Position numbers and translations under genes: made by a program. From Halopenitus persicus (lineage in GTDB: Archaea > Halobacteriota > Halobacteria > Halobacteriales > Haloferacaceae), in NCBI RefSeq assembly GCF_002355635.1, contig NZ_AP017558.1, positions 930,001 through 994,000 of the forward strand: DNA of 64,000 nt, given 5' to 3'. A model generated the notes under the pieces. It was not told where the DNA came from. It did no database searches and saw only the letters and a list, made by a program, of their open reading frames with translations. Position 1 is the first letter of the stretch. Each line of letters starts with the position of its first letter. This document shows positions 35,317-44,678 of this stretch, piece by piece.

Positions 35317-36558
35317 ATGGACGCTCGTGGGGGGGACCGTGCACAGTCGATGCAGATCGGAGCGATCCTGCTGTTCGGCTTCCTGATCGTGAGCATCTCG
35401 GTGATGCAGGCGACGGTGATCCCCGACCAGAACCGGCAGGTCGAGTTCGCGGCCTACCAGGAGGCGGCGGCCGATCTCACCGACGTTCGCAACGACGTCC
35501 TCGCTGCCGCCGGTCGGGACGCGACCGCCGGCACGACGGTGAACACCGGCGTCGACTATCCGAACCGGCTGCTGTTCGTCAATCCCGGTCCGCCCCCGAA
35601 CCGGTTGTCGACGACCGACGAGCGGACGATCACGATCGAGAACATGCAGGCGGTCGACGGCGAGCCCGGGAACGTCCGGACGTTCGTCGAATCGAACGTC
35701 GACGGACGCACCGCCACGACGCGTGACCTCCGGTTCGATCCGGACTACAACGTCTTCACGGGCCAGCCGATGGTCGTCACCGGACAGGAGGCGTATCGCG
35801 TCGCCGGGAGCCGACCGATACCGATGGCGAGCCAGACGTTGCTTCGGGACGACCGGATCCGGATCACCCTGCTCCGCGGGGACGTCGACGCCGGCGGATC
35901 GAGCGTCAGCCTCACCGCGGAGACGACCAGCGCCGCGACGGGAACCGTGGTCGTCACGGGGTCGCAAGACGGACGGAATGACATCGAACTCCGGCTCCAG
36001 CCCCCCGCCGGCGTGGACGCTGCCGAGTGGGCTGCGACCACGGGTACGCGGCTCGAGTCGTCGAACGACCGGGTCCTCGACGTCGCGGCGACCGGCGGAA
36101 ACGTCGTGGTCACGCTCGACGGCACGCGTCGGTATCGGCTCCGGACCGCGGTCGTGACCCTCCGGGACGGCGACGATGGCGGGAACGCGAACGGCGATCC
36201 CGATCCCGCCTACGTGACGACCGTCCTCGGACAGAGTCGAGTCGTCCCGCCCGACACGGAACTCCCGGTCGTGGTCGAGGTTCGCGACCGGCACAACAAT
36301 CCGGTGGGCGGCGCCACGGTGGATTTCACCGTCACCAACGGCGGATCCGTCGTCGGCCCCTCGACCATCTCCACGAACGCCGCGGGCCGTGCGGAGGTCG
36401 TCTTCACCGGCCCGGATCCGAACACGGAGTACACCGTGACGGCGACGATCCTGGACGGGTCGGAGACGTACGAGTCGGCGTCATACGAGATCCAGGTCAC
36501 GCAGGGACCGCGAGGGGGCGGTCCTGAGAACAACCCGGGGAAGGGGAACCAGGGATAG
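35317..36558 (+). CDS. Pilin-like surface protein with C-terminal Ig-like (Big) domain
   Basis: A 413-residue protein. The short basic start MDARGGDRAQSMQIGAILL runs into a hydrophobic helix (about 13-33), which resembles a class III (archaeal pilin/flagellin-like) signal or an N-terminal anchor. Residues 35-290 are a beta-rich, Thr/Asp-rich extracellular region of unknown type. Residues about 305-390 look like a bacterial Ig-like Big-1 domain (VVVEVRDRHNNPVGGATVDFTVTNG, then NAAGRAEVVFT). The C-terminus is Gly/Asn/Pro-rich. It probably faces the cell exterior and may serve in adhesion or the envelope. It has a single promoter with an ACTATTTG element about 28 nt upstream. Confidence 0.7.
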   Translation: MDARGGDRAQSMQIGAILLFGFLIVSISVMQATVIPDQNRQVEFAAYQEAAADLTDVRNDVLAAAGRDATAGTTVNTGVDYPNRLLFVNPGPPPNRLSTTDERTITIENMQAVDGEPGNVRTFVESNVDGRTATTRDLRFDPDYNVFTGQPMVVTGQEAYRVAGSRPIPMASQTLLRDDRIRITLLRGDVDAGGSSVSLTAETTSAATGTVVVTGSQDGRNDIELRLQPPAGVDAAEWAATTGTRLESSNDRVLDVAATGGNVVVTLDGTRRYRLRTAVVTLRDGDDGGNANGDPDPAYVTTVLGQSRVVPPDTELPVVVEVRDRHNNPVGGATVDFTVTNGGSVVGPSTISTNAAGRAEVVFTGPDPNTEYTVTATILDGSETYESASYEIQVTQGPRGGGPENNPGKGNQG

Positions 36559-36691
36559 GGGAACGACTAGAGCGGAGATCAGCGATCGTGGCTGAACGCT
36601 CCACCGGGAAGCACCGTATGCAACTGGCGTCCCGGGGTGGCGGTTCAGCGTTCGCGGTCGAGACGCCGAACGGCCGGTCAATGGTGCGCCG

Positions 36692-37276
36692 TCAGTCCTC
36701 TTCGACGACTTCCGGGTCCTGGATCGCCGACTGCAGCGAGTCGAGGCCGTTGACCCACTCGGAGACGAGGCCGTACTCGATGCTCTCCACGAGGTCGATG
36801 TCGAGCCGGTCGCCGTCGATCACGCGCGTGCCGGCCTGCACGACGTATCCGAGGGCCGCATCGAGGTCCTCGTCGGCCTCGGCGTCGGCGGCCGCGCCGA
36901 TGTACTCGTCGAGGTCGCCTTCGACGACGCCGCCGACGACGTACTCCTCGGCCGCGTAGAAGACGGGGACCAGCGAGGTCTGGACGCCGTCGATCAGCAT
37001 CGTCTTGTCCTCGTCGTCGAAGTCGACCTCGGTGAGCACGATCCCGCGGACGTCCTCGAGCTCCTCGAGCGCACGGTCCTCGTCGATCCGGCCGTCCTCG
37101 TACGCCGAGAGGACCTTGGCGACGGCGATCGCGGCGTCGTCCTGAAGGTTGATCAGCAGGCGGGCGGAGTCCTCGCTTTCGGGATCAAGCTCCTCCTCCT
37201 CGATCCGGGAGATCCAGTTCTGCCAGCGTTCTTCGGAGTAGAAGGTCTCTACGGCCTCGTCGGCGTCCTCGGTCAT
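36692..37276 (-). CDS. DUF2150-family haloarchaeal protein
   Basis: A 194-residue, extremely acidic, all-helical cytoplasmic protein (for example ERWQNWISRIEEEELDPESE near the N-terminus and IDGVQTSLVPVFYAAEEYVVGG about 98-119). The pattern matches the conserved haloarchaeal family known as DUF2150, found in most haloarchaea as a single gene with unknown function. Length and position (monocistronic, divergent from the enolase-like gene) fit. Confidence 0.75.
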   Translation of the reverse strand: MTEDADEAVETFYSEERWQNWISRIEEEELDPESEDSARLLINLQDDAAIAVAKVLSAYEDGRIDEDRALEELEDVRGIVLTEVDFDDEDKTMLIDGVQTSLVPVFYAAEEYVVGGVVEGDLDEYIGAAADAEADEDLDAALGYVVQAGTRVIDGDRLDIDLVESIEYGLVSEWVNGLDSLQSAIQDPEVVEED

Positions 37277-37476
37277 GTGACAACTGTCTCGTGGCCCACT
37301 CAAATGCCTTTCCTATCGTGCGGACACGCGAGAATCGATGACACGGCGGCGCCGGCGACTCCCGGGACGGTCACCGACCGGAACGGGGCCGGCGGCGGAT
37401 CGTCCGCCTGGCTGACGATGCCGGCGGTCGGAGCCGGGGCTGGAACCTTCAAGTGCGGCCCCCGAGTCGGTCGGGT

Positions 37477-38526
37477 ATGGACCTCTACGAGGCGGTCGCG
37501 GATCTCCCGGTCACGATCGAGAACGAGCGCCGGACGCGACATCGTGCCGACACCACGAGCGGCTTCGAGCGCGTCACCACGGAGATCGCGCTATCGGGGC
37601 GCGGCGAGACCGGCCGCGGCGAGGACGTCACCTACGAGACGGCGGATCACGAGGCGTTCGCCGACGCGCCCGCGGTCGGGATAGAGGGCGAGTGGACGGT
37701 CGACTCGCTGTCGGACCGGCTCGCCGAGATCGACCTCTTCGAAACGAAGCCGCCCGAGCGCGAGGGGTTTCGCGCGTACCGCCGGTGGGCCTACGAGAGC
37801 GCCGCCCTCGATCTGGCCCTCCGACAGGCCGACGCCGACCTCGCGAGCGTGCTCGATCGGGCGCTCGACCCGGCTCGGTTCGTCGTCTCGACCCGGCTCG
37901 GCGACCCGCCGAGTGCCGACCGCGTCGCGCGGCTGCTCGAGACGGACCCCGACCTGGAGTTCAAGCTCGACCCGACGCCGGACTGGACCGCCGACCTCGT
38001 CGAGACGCTCGTCGAGACCGACGCCGTCCGGGTGCTCGATTTAAAAGGGTGGTACGAGGGAACCGACGTCGACGTCCCGGCCGACCCCGAGCTCTACGAC
38101 CGCGTCCTCGAGGCGTTCCCGGCGGCGGTCGTCGAGGACGCCGCGTTCACCGACGACACGCACGACAGACTGGCGGGGGCTGCCGAGCGGCTCTCGTTCG
38201 ATTACCCCGTGACCGACCTCGAGAGTCTCCGGTCCCTGCCGGTCGATCCGGGCTGGTGTAACGTCAAGCCGTCCCGGTTCGGCTCGATCCGGTCGCTGTT
38301 CGAGACGGTCGAGTACTGTCGCGGGAACGGGATCCGGTGTTACGGCGGCGGGCAGTTCGAGCTCGGCGTCGGCCGCGGACAGATACAGGTCCTGGCGTCG
38401 CTTCTGTATCCCGACGGACCCAACGACGTGGCGCCGCGCGCGTTCAACGACCCGGACGCGTCGCCGCCGTACCCCACGAGCCCGATCGCGATCGACGACC
38501 TCGAGGGGTTCCGCCGGCAGCGATGA
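37477..38526 (+). CDS. Enolase-superfamily-like protein
   Basis: A 349-residue protein with the shape of the mandelate racemase/muconate-lactonising branch: an alpha/beta cap (about 1-110) and a barrel. Barrel landmarks include VLDLKGWYEG (a K-x-K-like strand replaced by DLKG, about 185-194), AVVEDAAF (metal Glu/Asp, about 215-222), WCNVKPSRFGSI (Lys, about 259-270) and CYGGGQFELGVGRGQIQ (about 289-305). Some of the usual metal ligands are not obvious, so activity is uncertain. Its stop overlaps the start of the MFS gene (ATGA), indicating coupled translation and perhaps transport of its substrate or product. Confidence 0.75.
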   Translation: MDLYEAVADLPVTIENERRTRHRADTTSGFERVTTEIALSGRGETGRGEDVTYETADHEAFADAPAVGIEGEWTVDSLSDRLAEIDLFETKPPEREGFRAYRRWAYESAALDLALRQADADLASVLDRALDPARFVVSTRLGDPPSADRVARLLETDPDLEFKLDPTPDWTADLVETLVETDAVRVLDLKGWYEGTDVDVPADPELYDRVLEAFPAAVVEDAAFTDDTHDRLAGAAERLSFDYPVTDLESLRSLPVDPGWCNVKPSRFGSIRSLFETVEYCRGNGIRCYGGGQFELGVGRGQIQVLASLLYPDGPNDVAPRAFNDPDASPPYPTSPIAIDDLEGFRRQR

Positions 38527-39815
38527 CCGCGGGAGCGCTCGGCCGCGTCTGGGGCGACCCGTACCGGCGACGGTGGATCCTGTGGGGGATCCTCGCGGCG
38601 TCGTTCCTCCTCGTGAGCCTCTACCGGCTGTCGACCGCGGTGCTGGCCGCGGACCTGATGCGCGCGCTCTCGATGAGCGGCGCCCAGCTCGGCACCCTGC
38701 ACGCGGTCTTCTTCCTCGTCTACTCGCTGCTGCAGCTGCCGACCGGGATCCTCGTCGACCGGTTCGGCCCGCGGCTGACCGCCGCCGCCGGCGCCGCGGT
38801 GATGAACCTCGCGGCGGTCTGGTTCGCGCTGGCGGGCAGTTACGCGACGGCGCTTGCCGCCCGGTTCCTGATCGGCCTCGGCGGCAGCCTGATCTTCGTG
38901 GCGGTGCTGCGCTTCTGTGCGAACTGGTACCGCCCGGACGAGTTCGGCACGATGAGCGGCCTCTCGTTCGCCGTCGGCGGCGCGGGTGGCCTCCTCGCCA
39001 CCACGCCGCTGGCGGTCGTCGTCTCGGCGGCCGGCTGGCGGACGACGATGGCGGTCCTCGGCGTCGCCGGGATCGCGGTCGCGGCCGTGCTCCTGCTTCT
39101 CGTCCGCGACACGCCGTCCGCGGCCGGGTTCTCCGCCATCACCGAGGCGTCGGCACATGACCGCCCGTCGACGGCCGAGGTCGGCCGCTACGCCGCGCGC
39201 GTCCTCTCGGACCGCTGGGCGTGGGCCGTCGCGCTGCTGTTGTACTGCACCGGCGGCGTGCAGCTGACGCTGATCGGCCTGTGGGGGATCCCCTACGTGG
39301 TCCAGGTCTACGACGTCTCGGTGACGACCGCCTCGACGATCACTCTCCTTGGCGGCATCGGAACGGCGGTCGGCCCGCCGGCGTTCGGGTGGCTCTCGGA
39401 CCGGACCGGGGTCCGGACGCCGGTCGTGGTCGCCGCGGCGGTCGTCCACACCGCCGCGTTGGCCACCGTCGCGGCGGTCGGCGACCCGCCGTTTTTCGTC
39501 GTCGGCGCGGTCTTTCTCACGCTCGGCGGCCTCGTCGGCGCCTTCGTGCTCACGTATCCGATGGTCAGAGCACGGTACGACGACCGCGCGAGCGGGGTCG
39601 CGCTCGGGGCGATCAACGGCGCCTCCTTCTTCGGCGCCGCCACCTTCCCCACGCTGATGGGGACGGCCCTCGACGCCTACTGGACCGGCGAGCTGCTCGA
39701 CGGGGTTCGCGTGTACACGATGACCGGCTACCGCGTGGCGTTCGCGATCGGCGCGGTCGCGGGCGTGATCGCCATCGGCTGTGCGACGTGGCTCCATCGG
39801 ACCGCGGGCAAGTGA
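38523..39815 (+). CDS. MFS transporter
   Basis: A 430-residue 12-helix permease. The loop 2-3 motif LPTGILVDRFGPRLTA (about 73-88) is the MFS signature, and the repeat after helix 8 (GWLSDRTGVRTP, about 290-301) is its second-half counterpart. The substrate is unknown. It overlaps the enolase-like gene by 4 bp, suggesting a small organic acid or sugar acid. It converges on the archaeosine gene, separated by 52 bp. Confidence 0.9.
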   Translation: MTAGALGRVWGDPYRRRWILWGILAASFLLVSLYRLSTAVLAADLMRALSMSGAQLGTLHAVFFLVYSLLQLPTGILVDRFGPRLTAAAGAAVMNLAAVWFALAGSYATALAARFLIGLGGSLIFVAVLRFCANWYRPDEFGTMSGLSFAVGGAGGLLATTPLAVVVSAAGWRTTMAVLGVAGIAVAAVLLLLVRDTPSAAGFSAITEASAHDRPSTAEVGRYAARVLSDRWAWAVALLLYCTGGVQLTLIGLWGIPYVVQVYDVSVTTASTITLLGGIGTAVGPPAFGWLSDRTGVRTPVVVAAAVVHTAALATVAAVGDPPFFVVGAVFLTLGGLVGAFVLTYPMVRARYDDRASGVALGAINGASFFGAATFPTLMGTALDAYWTGELLDGVRVYTMTGYRVAFAIGAVAGVIAIGCATWLHRTAGK

Positions 39816-39867
39816 GATCGCAGGACGAGCGACGTTCTGCGGGAGAATCCGGCGGCCGCCAAGTTCC

Positions 39868-40965
39868 CTACCGGGCGAGGGGCATATTGTAGCTCGTCTC
39901 CGCGGCCATAACGTGCTCCCAGGTCCGCTCGCACTCGCAGTCGACCTGCTCGAAGACGCTCGGGTCCTGCCGGAGGTCGAAGTCCTTGATCGCCGTCTGC
40001 ACGCGGTCGTCACACTCCCCGCAGTTGTGCGCGCCGCGGTCGGAACCGTGGCCGACCGGGTCCGAGACCACGATCGCGTCGACGTCTGCCGTTTCCCCGA
40101 GGATATGAGCGACGCTCCAGAGCCACGGCGGACGGTAGCCGCCCTCGAAGAACAGCTCGTCGACCATCGTGTACCGCTGGACGTTACACGGGTTCATCGA
40201 GACGGTGTGACAGCCCTCGACGGCCGCACAGCGCCGGATCGACGCGATCATGTCGTCGACGGCCTCCGGCTCCGCGAGGAAGGGCGGCTTCAACAGGAGG
40301 TACGCCTTCACGCCCGCGCTGACGCCGTCGGCGTCGGCGTCGACAGAACGGACCTCCTCGCAGGCGGCCTCGAAGTCCGCGAACTCGAAGTACTTGTTCA
40401 CGCAGTCCCGGCGCACGCGGTCGGTCGCCGTCTCGAGCCCGATCGCGACGTCGGTCGAGAGGCCGACGTCGGTGAAGTCGCTGACGGCCTCGGCGGTGAC
40501 GAAGTCCGGCAGGGACTCGACGACGATCCGGTCGCGGTCGGCGAACGTTTCGGCGATCGCCGCGCGCGTCTCGGCGGGGACCTCCCGCTCGTCGAGGAAC
40601 GACCCGGAGGTGTAGATCTTGACCAGCCCGGAGGGCTCGTCGGCGTTGGTCCGCTCGTGGTCCAGGCAGACGTCGATCTGGTCCAGCAGCGCCTCGTGCG
40701 TGACGCTGCCGCCCTCGACGGACTCGGCGACGTAGCCGCACATCGTACAGCCGCCGGCGCGGGCCCATCGGCAGCCGCCGGTGTTGAGGATGATCGTCAG
40801 CGACTGGCGGACGCCGTCGGGGGTGTTGTCCTCGTCGATCCACACCCGCGTCGGCTCGTGGGGGTCGTACGTCTCGTCCCGCTCGGCGCGGACCTCGCGC
40901 ATCACCGCGTTGTGCGCGTCCATCCCGCGCCCCTGCTCGAAGGCCTCGGGGGTCGGCGTGCTCAT
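39868..40965 (-). CDS. raSEA: Archaeosine biosynthesis radical SAM protein RaSEA
   Basis: A 365-residue radical-SAM enzyme that, with ArcS, converts preQ0-modified tRNA (lysine adduct) to archaeosine at position 15 of archaeal tRNAs. The [4Fe-4S] ligands are Cys65, Cys73 and Cys76 in GGCRWARAGGCTMCGY. Further conserved motifs are KIYTSGSFLD (about 115-124), IGLETATDRVR (about 174-184), SMNPCNVQRYT (about 255-265) and a C-terminal Cys cluster (HNCGECDDRV, then CECERTW). Length and motif order match the family. It is a single gene. Confidence 0.93.
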   Translation of the reverse strand: MSTPTPEAFEQGRGMDAHNAVMREVRAERDETYDPHEPTRVWIDEDNTPDGVRQSLTIILNTGGCRWARAGGCTMCGYVAESVEGGSVTHEALLDQIDVCLDHERTNADEPSGLVKIYTSGSFLDEREVPAETRAAIAETFADRDRIVVESLPDFVTAEAVSDFTDVGLSTDVAIGLETATDRVRRDCVNKYFEFADFEAACEEVRSVDADADGVSAGVKAYLLLKPPFLAEPEAVDDMIASIRRCAAVEGCHTVSMNPCNVQRYTMVDELFFEGGYRPPWLWSVAHILGETADVDAIVVSDPVGHGSDRGAHNCGECDDRVQTAIKDFDLRQDPSVFEQVDCECERTWEHVMAAETSYNMPLAR

Positions 40966-41090
40966 TATGGATCCCTCGGGGACCGGCGCGTAAATCCGCT
41001 TCGTCCGGCGGTCGACGCGCGGCCCGCGGACGATCCGGGGGCGAACGATCCGGGGGAAGATTGATTACGGAGACCGACCGATCGCCGAAC

Positions 41091-41342
41091 ATGGTCCCCC
41101 ACCCCGACACGCAGACCGGCAGCGACGCGAGCGCCGACGCCGACGACCGCGGCTGCCCCAAGTGCGGCCACGACGAGACCGAGGTCGGCACGATCTCCAC
41201 GACCGGCGGCGGCCTCTCGAAGATGTTCGACATCCAGACGAACAGCTTCACGGTGGTCTCGTGCACCGACTGCGGCTACTCGGAGCTCTATCGCGACGCC
41301 ACCTCCGGCGCGAGCGACGTCGTCGACGTCTTCCTCGGGTGA
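41091..41342 (+). CDS. Zinc-ribbon protein
   Basis: An 83-residue protein with CPKC (about residue 22) and CTDC (about residue 58) flanking a conserved core (TISTTGGGLSKMFDIQTNSF). This spacing is that of a haloarchaeal zinc-ribbon family of nucleic-acid-binding-like proteins whose role is unknown. A longer ORF from 41061 adds ten unlike residues. Confidence 0.75.
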   Translation: MVPHPDTQTGSDASADADDRGCPKCGHDETEVGTISTTGGGLSKMFDIQTNSFTVVSCTDCGYSELYRDATSGASDVVDVFLG

Positions 41343-41593
41343 TTCCGACCGCGGCGGTCGTCGCGGTCATCCCCGTATGCGATCGTCGCGAGACGATGGA
41401 CGGGAGAGCCGCCGAGCGCGCCGCTCGGCGTGATCGCGACGTCGAGAACTGGTGACGCCCGTCATCGTTCGCCCGACGGCGATTTCGCCGATCGTTCGTC
41501 CGATTGATGTGGTTATTTCACACGTTCTCAGTGATGATATAGCCATTGTTACCCATAATATTAAGTGCGGAGAGCGGATCACATACCCAACGA

Positions 41594-42412
41594 ATGGTCT
41601 CCAGCACCGTGGAAGCTGATGTCGAGGCCGTGCTTGCATCGGCGACCGCCGACGGCGACGAGGACCTCCTCGTCGTCAATCCCTCCATCGAGACGATCGA
41701 AGCGATCGTCTCCGCCGGCATGGACGGCGAGACGACCGACATCCCCGACGTTCGACTGCTCGTCGAGGAGCGAACGATCAAGGACGCGACCGACGGCTTT
41801 CTGCTCGCCTCGAAGGCGGCGGCGCTGGTCGACCGTCGGATCCTGACGATCCGGACGCCGGAGGTGGATCTCTCGACGACCCTGCTCGTCTCGGCGGACC
41901 GCGTCGCCGCGCTCGTCGAGGCGACCGACGGGATCGGCGTGCTCTCGACGACCGACGAGGCGTTCCGCGAGTCCGTCGGGGACGCCTACCGCGCCCGGTT
42001 CGCCGACGCGGCGGACTACCGGCTTCGAACGCCGGCGCTCGACCGCGTTCGCGAGACGATGGACGAGGCGCTCGGCGAGGAGCCCCGCGCCGACTTCGAG
42101 GCGATGCTCGAGGCGATCGACGGGACCGACCTCGCCGACCGCCTCGACGCGGTCGCCGTCGCGCTGCTCGTGGCCGCGAAACACGGCGTCCTGCTGTACG
42201 ACCTCTCGAAGTGGGGCGAGGACGTCGGGATCGCCTCGAAGGCGACCTTCTCGCGCACGAAGACGGACCTCGAGGACCACGGCGTGATCGACACCGAGAA
42301 GGTGCCGATCGACGTCGGCCGTCCCCGCCTCAGGCTCCAACTCGGGTCGGACCGGCTCCGGGACCGGTCGATCGAGGGGCTCGCGTCGGCCGCGGCGGAG
42401 CTGCTCGAGTGA
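41594..42412 (+). CDS. TbsP-like transcriptional regulator
   Basis: A 272-residue haloarchaeal DNA-binding protein. The N-terminal half is an alpha/beta sensor-like domain (VVNPSIETIEAIVSAG and VRLLVEERTIKDATDGFLL, about 27-75). The C-terminal half ends in a winged helix (about 190-255: VGIASKATFSRTKTDLEDHGVIDTEKV). As I recall it, this matches the DUF5821 family, which includes TbsP, a regulator that acts together with TrmB on gluconeogenic genes in Haloferax. An AT-rich promoter (TAATATTAAG, 41556-41565) precedes it. The window also holds pckA, a typical gluconeogenic gene. Confidence 0.6.
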   Translation: MVSSTVEADVEAVLASATADGDEDLLVVNPSIETIEAIVSAGMDGETTDIPDVRLLVEERTIKDATDGFLLASKAAALVDRRILTIRTPEVDLSTTLLVSADRVAALVEATDGIGVLSTTDEAFRESVGDAYRARFADAADYRLRTPALDRVRETMDEALGEEPRADFEAMLEAIDGTDLADRLDAVAVALLVAAKHGVLLYDLSKWGEDVGIASKATFSRTKTDLEDHGVIDTEKVPIDVGRPRLRLQLGSDRLRDRSIEGLASAAAELLE

Positions 42413-42553
42413 CGCCGGCGCCGGCGTCCGGAGGCCCAAAGACGGTGGCTGTGCCGGCGTCCGGAGCCGCCAACGGACCCCGACTGCGCCGATCGTCGCA
42501 ACTGCGGGTTTCCGCGGGGCGGGGTCGTCGATTTGTCACGCCGCGTCGGTTCG

Positions 42554-44515
42554 TCACGCCGTCTCCACCGCGTCCGCGGTTTCCCTGGCGGAGACGTCGG
42601 TGATCTCGAAGCGGGCGCCGCCCGTTTCGCCGTCCGTCGCCGCGATCTCCCAGCCGTGGGCGTCGACGATCTCGGAGACGATCGCGAGGCCGAACCCGGT
42701 TCCGCCCTCGCGGGTCGTGTATCCGGACTCGAAGACACGTTCGCGGTCCGACTCCGGGATTCCGTGACCGTCGTCGGCCACGTAGAACCCCACACCGTCC
42801 GGGAGATCTCCGACGACGATCCGGACGTCAGAGCCGCCGTGTTCGACCGAGTTTCGGAAGAGGTTCTCGAGGAGCTGCTGGAGGCGGCCGCGGTCGGCCT
42901 CGATCGTCGCGTCCGCCTCGACCGACAGGGCGGCGTCCGGGGCGTCGACGTGCTCCCACGCGGCCGCGGCAACCGCCCCGAGGTCCACGCGTTCGGTCTC
43001 GCCGATGGACTCGCCCTGCCGGGCGAGCGTCAGCAGGTCCTCGATGAGCCGATTCATCCGGTCGAGGGCATTGTCGACCTGCTCCAGGACGCTCGGGTCG
43101 GCGCTCTCGCTCGTCGAGGCCTCCTCGAGGGCGATCTCGAGATAGCCCGTGGCGACGTTCAGGGGGTTCCGAAGGTCGTGGCTGACGATGCTCGTGAACT
43201 CCTCGAGCCGAGCGTTCTGTTCGGCCAGCTCGCGTTCGCGGGCACGGAGCTCCTGTTCGCGTCTCGCGCCGTCGAGCGCACTTCGGACGTTCGCACAGAG
43301 GATCCGCGCCAGCGCCACGTCGGCCTCGTCGAAGGCGCCGACCGAGCGCGACCCCGCGATGAACACGCCGTGGTCGCCGAGCGGAACGATCAGCTCGCTG
43401 CGGATCGGCGTCTCGGGGTTGTGGAGACGGTCCGCGGTGCGGACGTCGTCGAAACGGGCGATCGAGCCCGACTCGTAGACCTCCCACGCCAGCGAGGACC
43501 CCGGCTCGAGGGTCGGGATCGCCGCGAACGTTCGCTTTGCGCCCTCGGTGACCGCGACCGGCTCCAACACCGGTCCGTCGGGCGTCTCCGCGCGGAAGTA
43601 GATGCCGGAGATCTCGAGATCGAGCAGCGTCGCGCCGGCGTCGACGCCGCGGCCGGCGACCGCGGACCGCGTGCTCGCCGCGATGAGGTCGCGGGTCGCC
43701 TCGTGAAGCGCGTCGAGACGGTCCGCGTACCGTCGCGTCTCGGTGATATCGGTGTAGACCGCGAATCCGTCCGCCGTCGTGGCGGCGGCGTCCAGCGGAA
43801 CGAACCGGACCACGAAGACGCCGGTCACCCCGTCGGCGCGTTCGCGCTCGATCTCCGTTTCGTACCGTTCCCCCCGCCGGGCGTGCGCGCGAAACTCCGA
43901 GAGGTCGTCGTCCAAGTGGGCCTCCGAGAACAGGTCGTCAAAGGACTGACCGCGGGTCTCGCCGGCGGCGTATCCGAACGTCTCCGTGAAGGCGGGATTG
44001 ACGTCGACGATGACCGGGTCCGTCCCGTCGAAGGCGACCCGCGCAACCGCGTCGGAGGTGTTCTCGAAGAGCGCCTCCAGCCGGGACTTCTCGACGGCGA
44101 GTTGCGCTCGGCGGCGACGCCGGCGTTCGCTGTAGAGTCCGATCACGATCCCGCCCAGGAGTGCCGCCGCGGACAGTTGGGCAAGGATGATCAAGGGCTT
44201 GATCCGTCCCTGGCGTCGCTGTATCAGATAGACCCACGCGGCCAACGCGAGGACGGCGACGAGACTCACGACGGTCCATCGCAGGACCGTGGTCGCGTCG
44301 ATCCCGTCGGCGACCGCGCCGAGCCACACCCCGACGCCGACGATCGCGGCGCTCAACAGGTATGGGACGCTGTTCTCGAGGAGCGCGGTCCAGACGGCGT
44401 TCCCCTCGAGCACGACGTCCTGATAGAGGTCGTAGGTGAAGATGCCCGCAAGCAACGCCCCGAGCGCGGCTATCAGGATCGCGGAGAGCAGTCGCGCCGT
44501 CTCGGATCGATCCAT
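42554..44515 (-). CDS. Membrane sensor histidine kinase with PAS and GAF domains
   Basis: A 653-residue kinase. Four transmembrane helices (about 9-28, 48-66, 78-98, 107-127) precede a PAS domain (about 145-262), a GAF domain (about 270-425), a short coiled segment, the HisKA dimerisation helix with phospho-acceptor His446 in FTSIVSHDLRNPLN, and a HATPase domain. In the HATPase domain the N-box is LFRNSVEHGG (552-561), the G1-type region is DDGHGIPESDRERVFE and the G2-type region is GGTGFGLAIV. No response regulator is adjacent, as is usual in haloarchaea. The start is the ATG at 44515; the longer frame runs through a 28-bp tandem repeat. Confidence 0.92.
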   Translation of the reverse strand: MDRSETARLLSAILIAALGALLAGIFTYDLYQDVVLEGNAVWTALLENSVPYLLSAAIVGVGVWLGAVADGIDATTVLRWTVVSLVAVLALAAWVYLIQRRQGRIKPLIILAQLSAAALLGGIVIGLYSERRRRRRAQLAVEKSRLEALFENTSDAVARVAFDGTDPVIVDVNPAFTETFGYAAGETRGQSFDDLFSEAHLDDDLSEFRAHARRGERYETEIERERADGVTGVFVVRFVPLDAAATTADGFAVYTDITETRRYADRLDALHEATRDLIAASTRSAVAGRGVDAGATLLDLEISGIYFRAETPDGPVLEPVAVTEGAKRTFAAIPTLEPGSSLAWEVYESGSIARFDDVRTADRLHNPETPIRSELIVPLGDHGVFIAGSRSVGAFDEADVALARILCANVRSALDGARREQELRARERELAEQNARLEEFTSIVSHDLRNPLNVATGYLEIALEEASTSESADPSVLEQVDNALDRMNRLIEDLLTLARQGESIGETERVDLGAVAAAAWEHVDAPDAALSVEADATIEADRGRLQQLLENLFRNSVEHGGSDVRIVVGDLPDGVGFYVADDGHGIPESDRERVFESGYTTREGGTGFGLAIVSEIVDAHGWEIAATDGETGGARFEITDVSARETADAVETA

Positions 44516-44574
44516 CCGTATCCCGTTCCAGCGTTCAAGGCAGCCGTCAGCTTGTAGTCCTTTCGACGTCCGTG

Positions 44575-44671
44575 CCGACCCACTCCGAACGGTCGGGCCG
44601 CACCGACCCACTCCGAACGGTCGGGCCGCACCGACCCACTCCGAACGGTCGGGCCGCACCGACCCACTCCG
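44575..44671. repeat. 28-bp tandem repeat, 3.5 copies
   Basis: Identical 28-bp units at 44575-44602, 44603-44630 and 44631-44658 and a 13-bp partial fourth fill the gap between the deoxyhypusine synthase stop (44679) and the kinase start (44515). Confidence 0.93.
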
Positions 44672-44678
44672 TCGTGCG

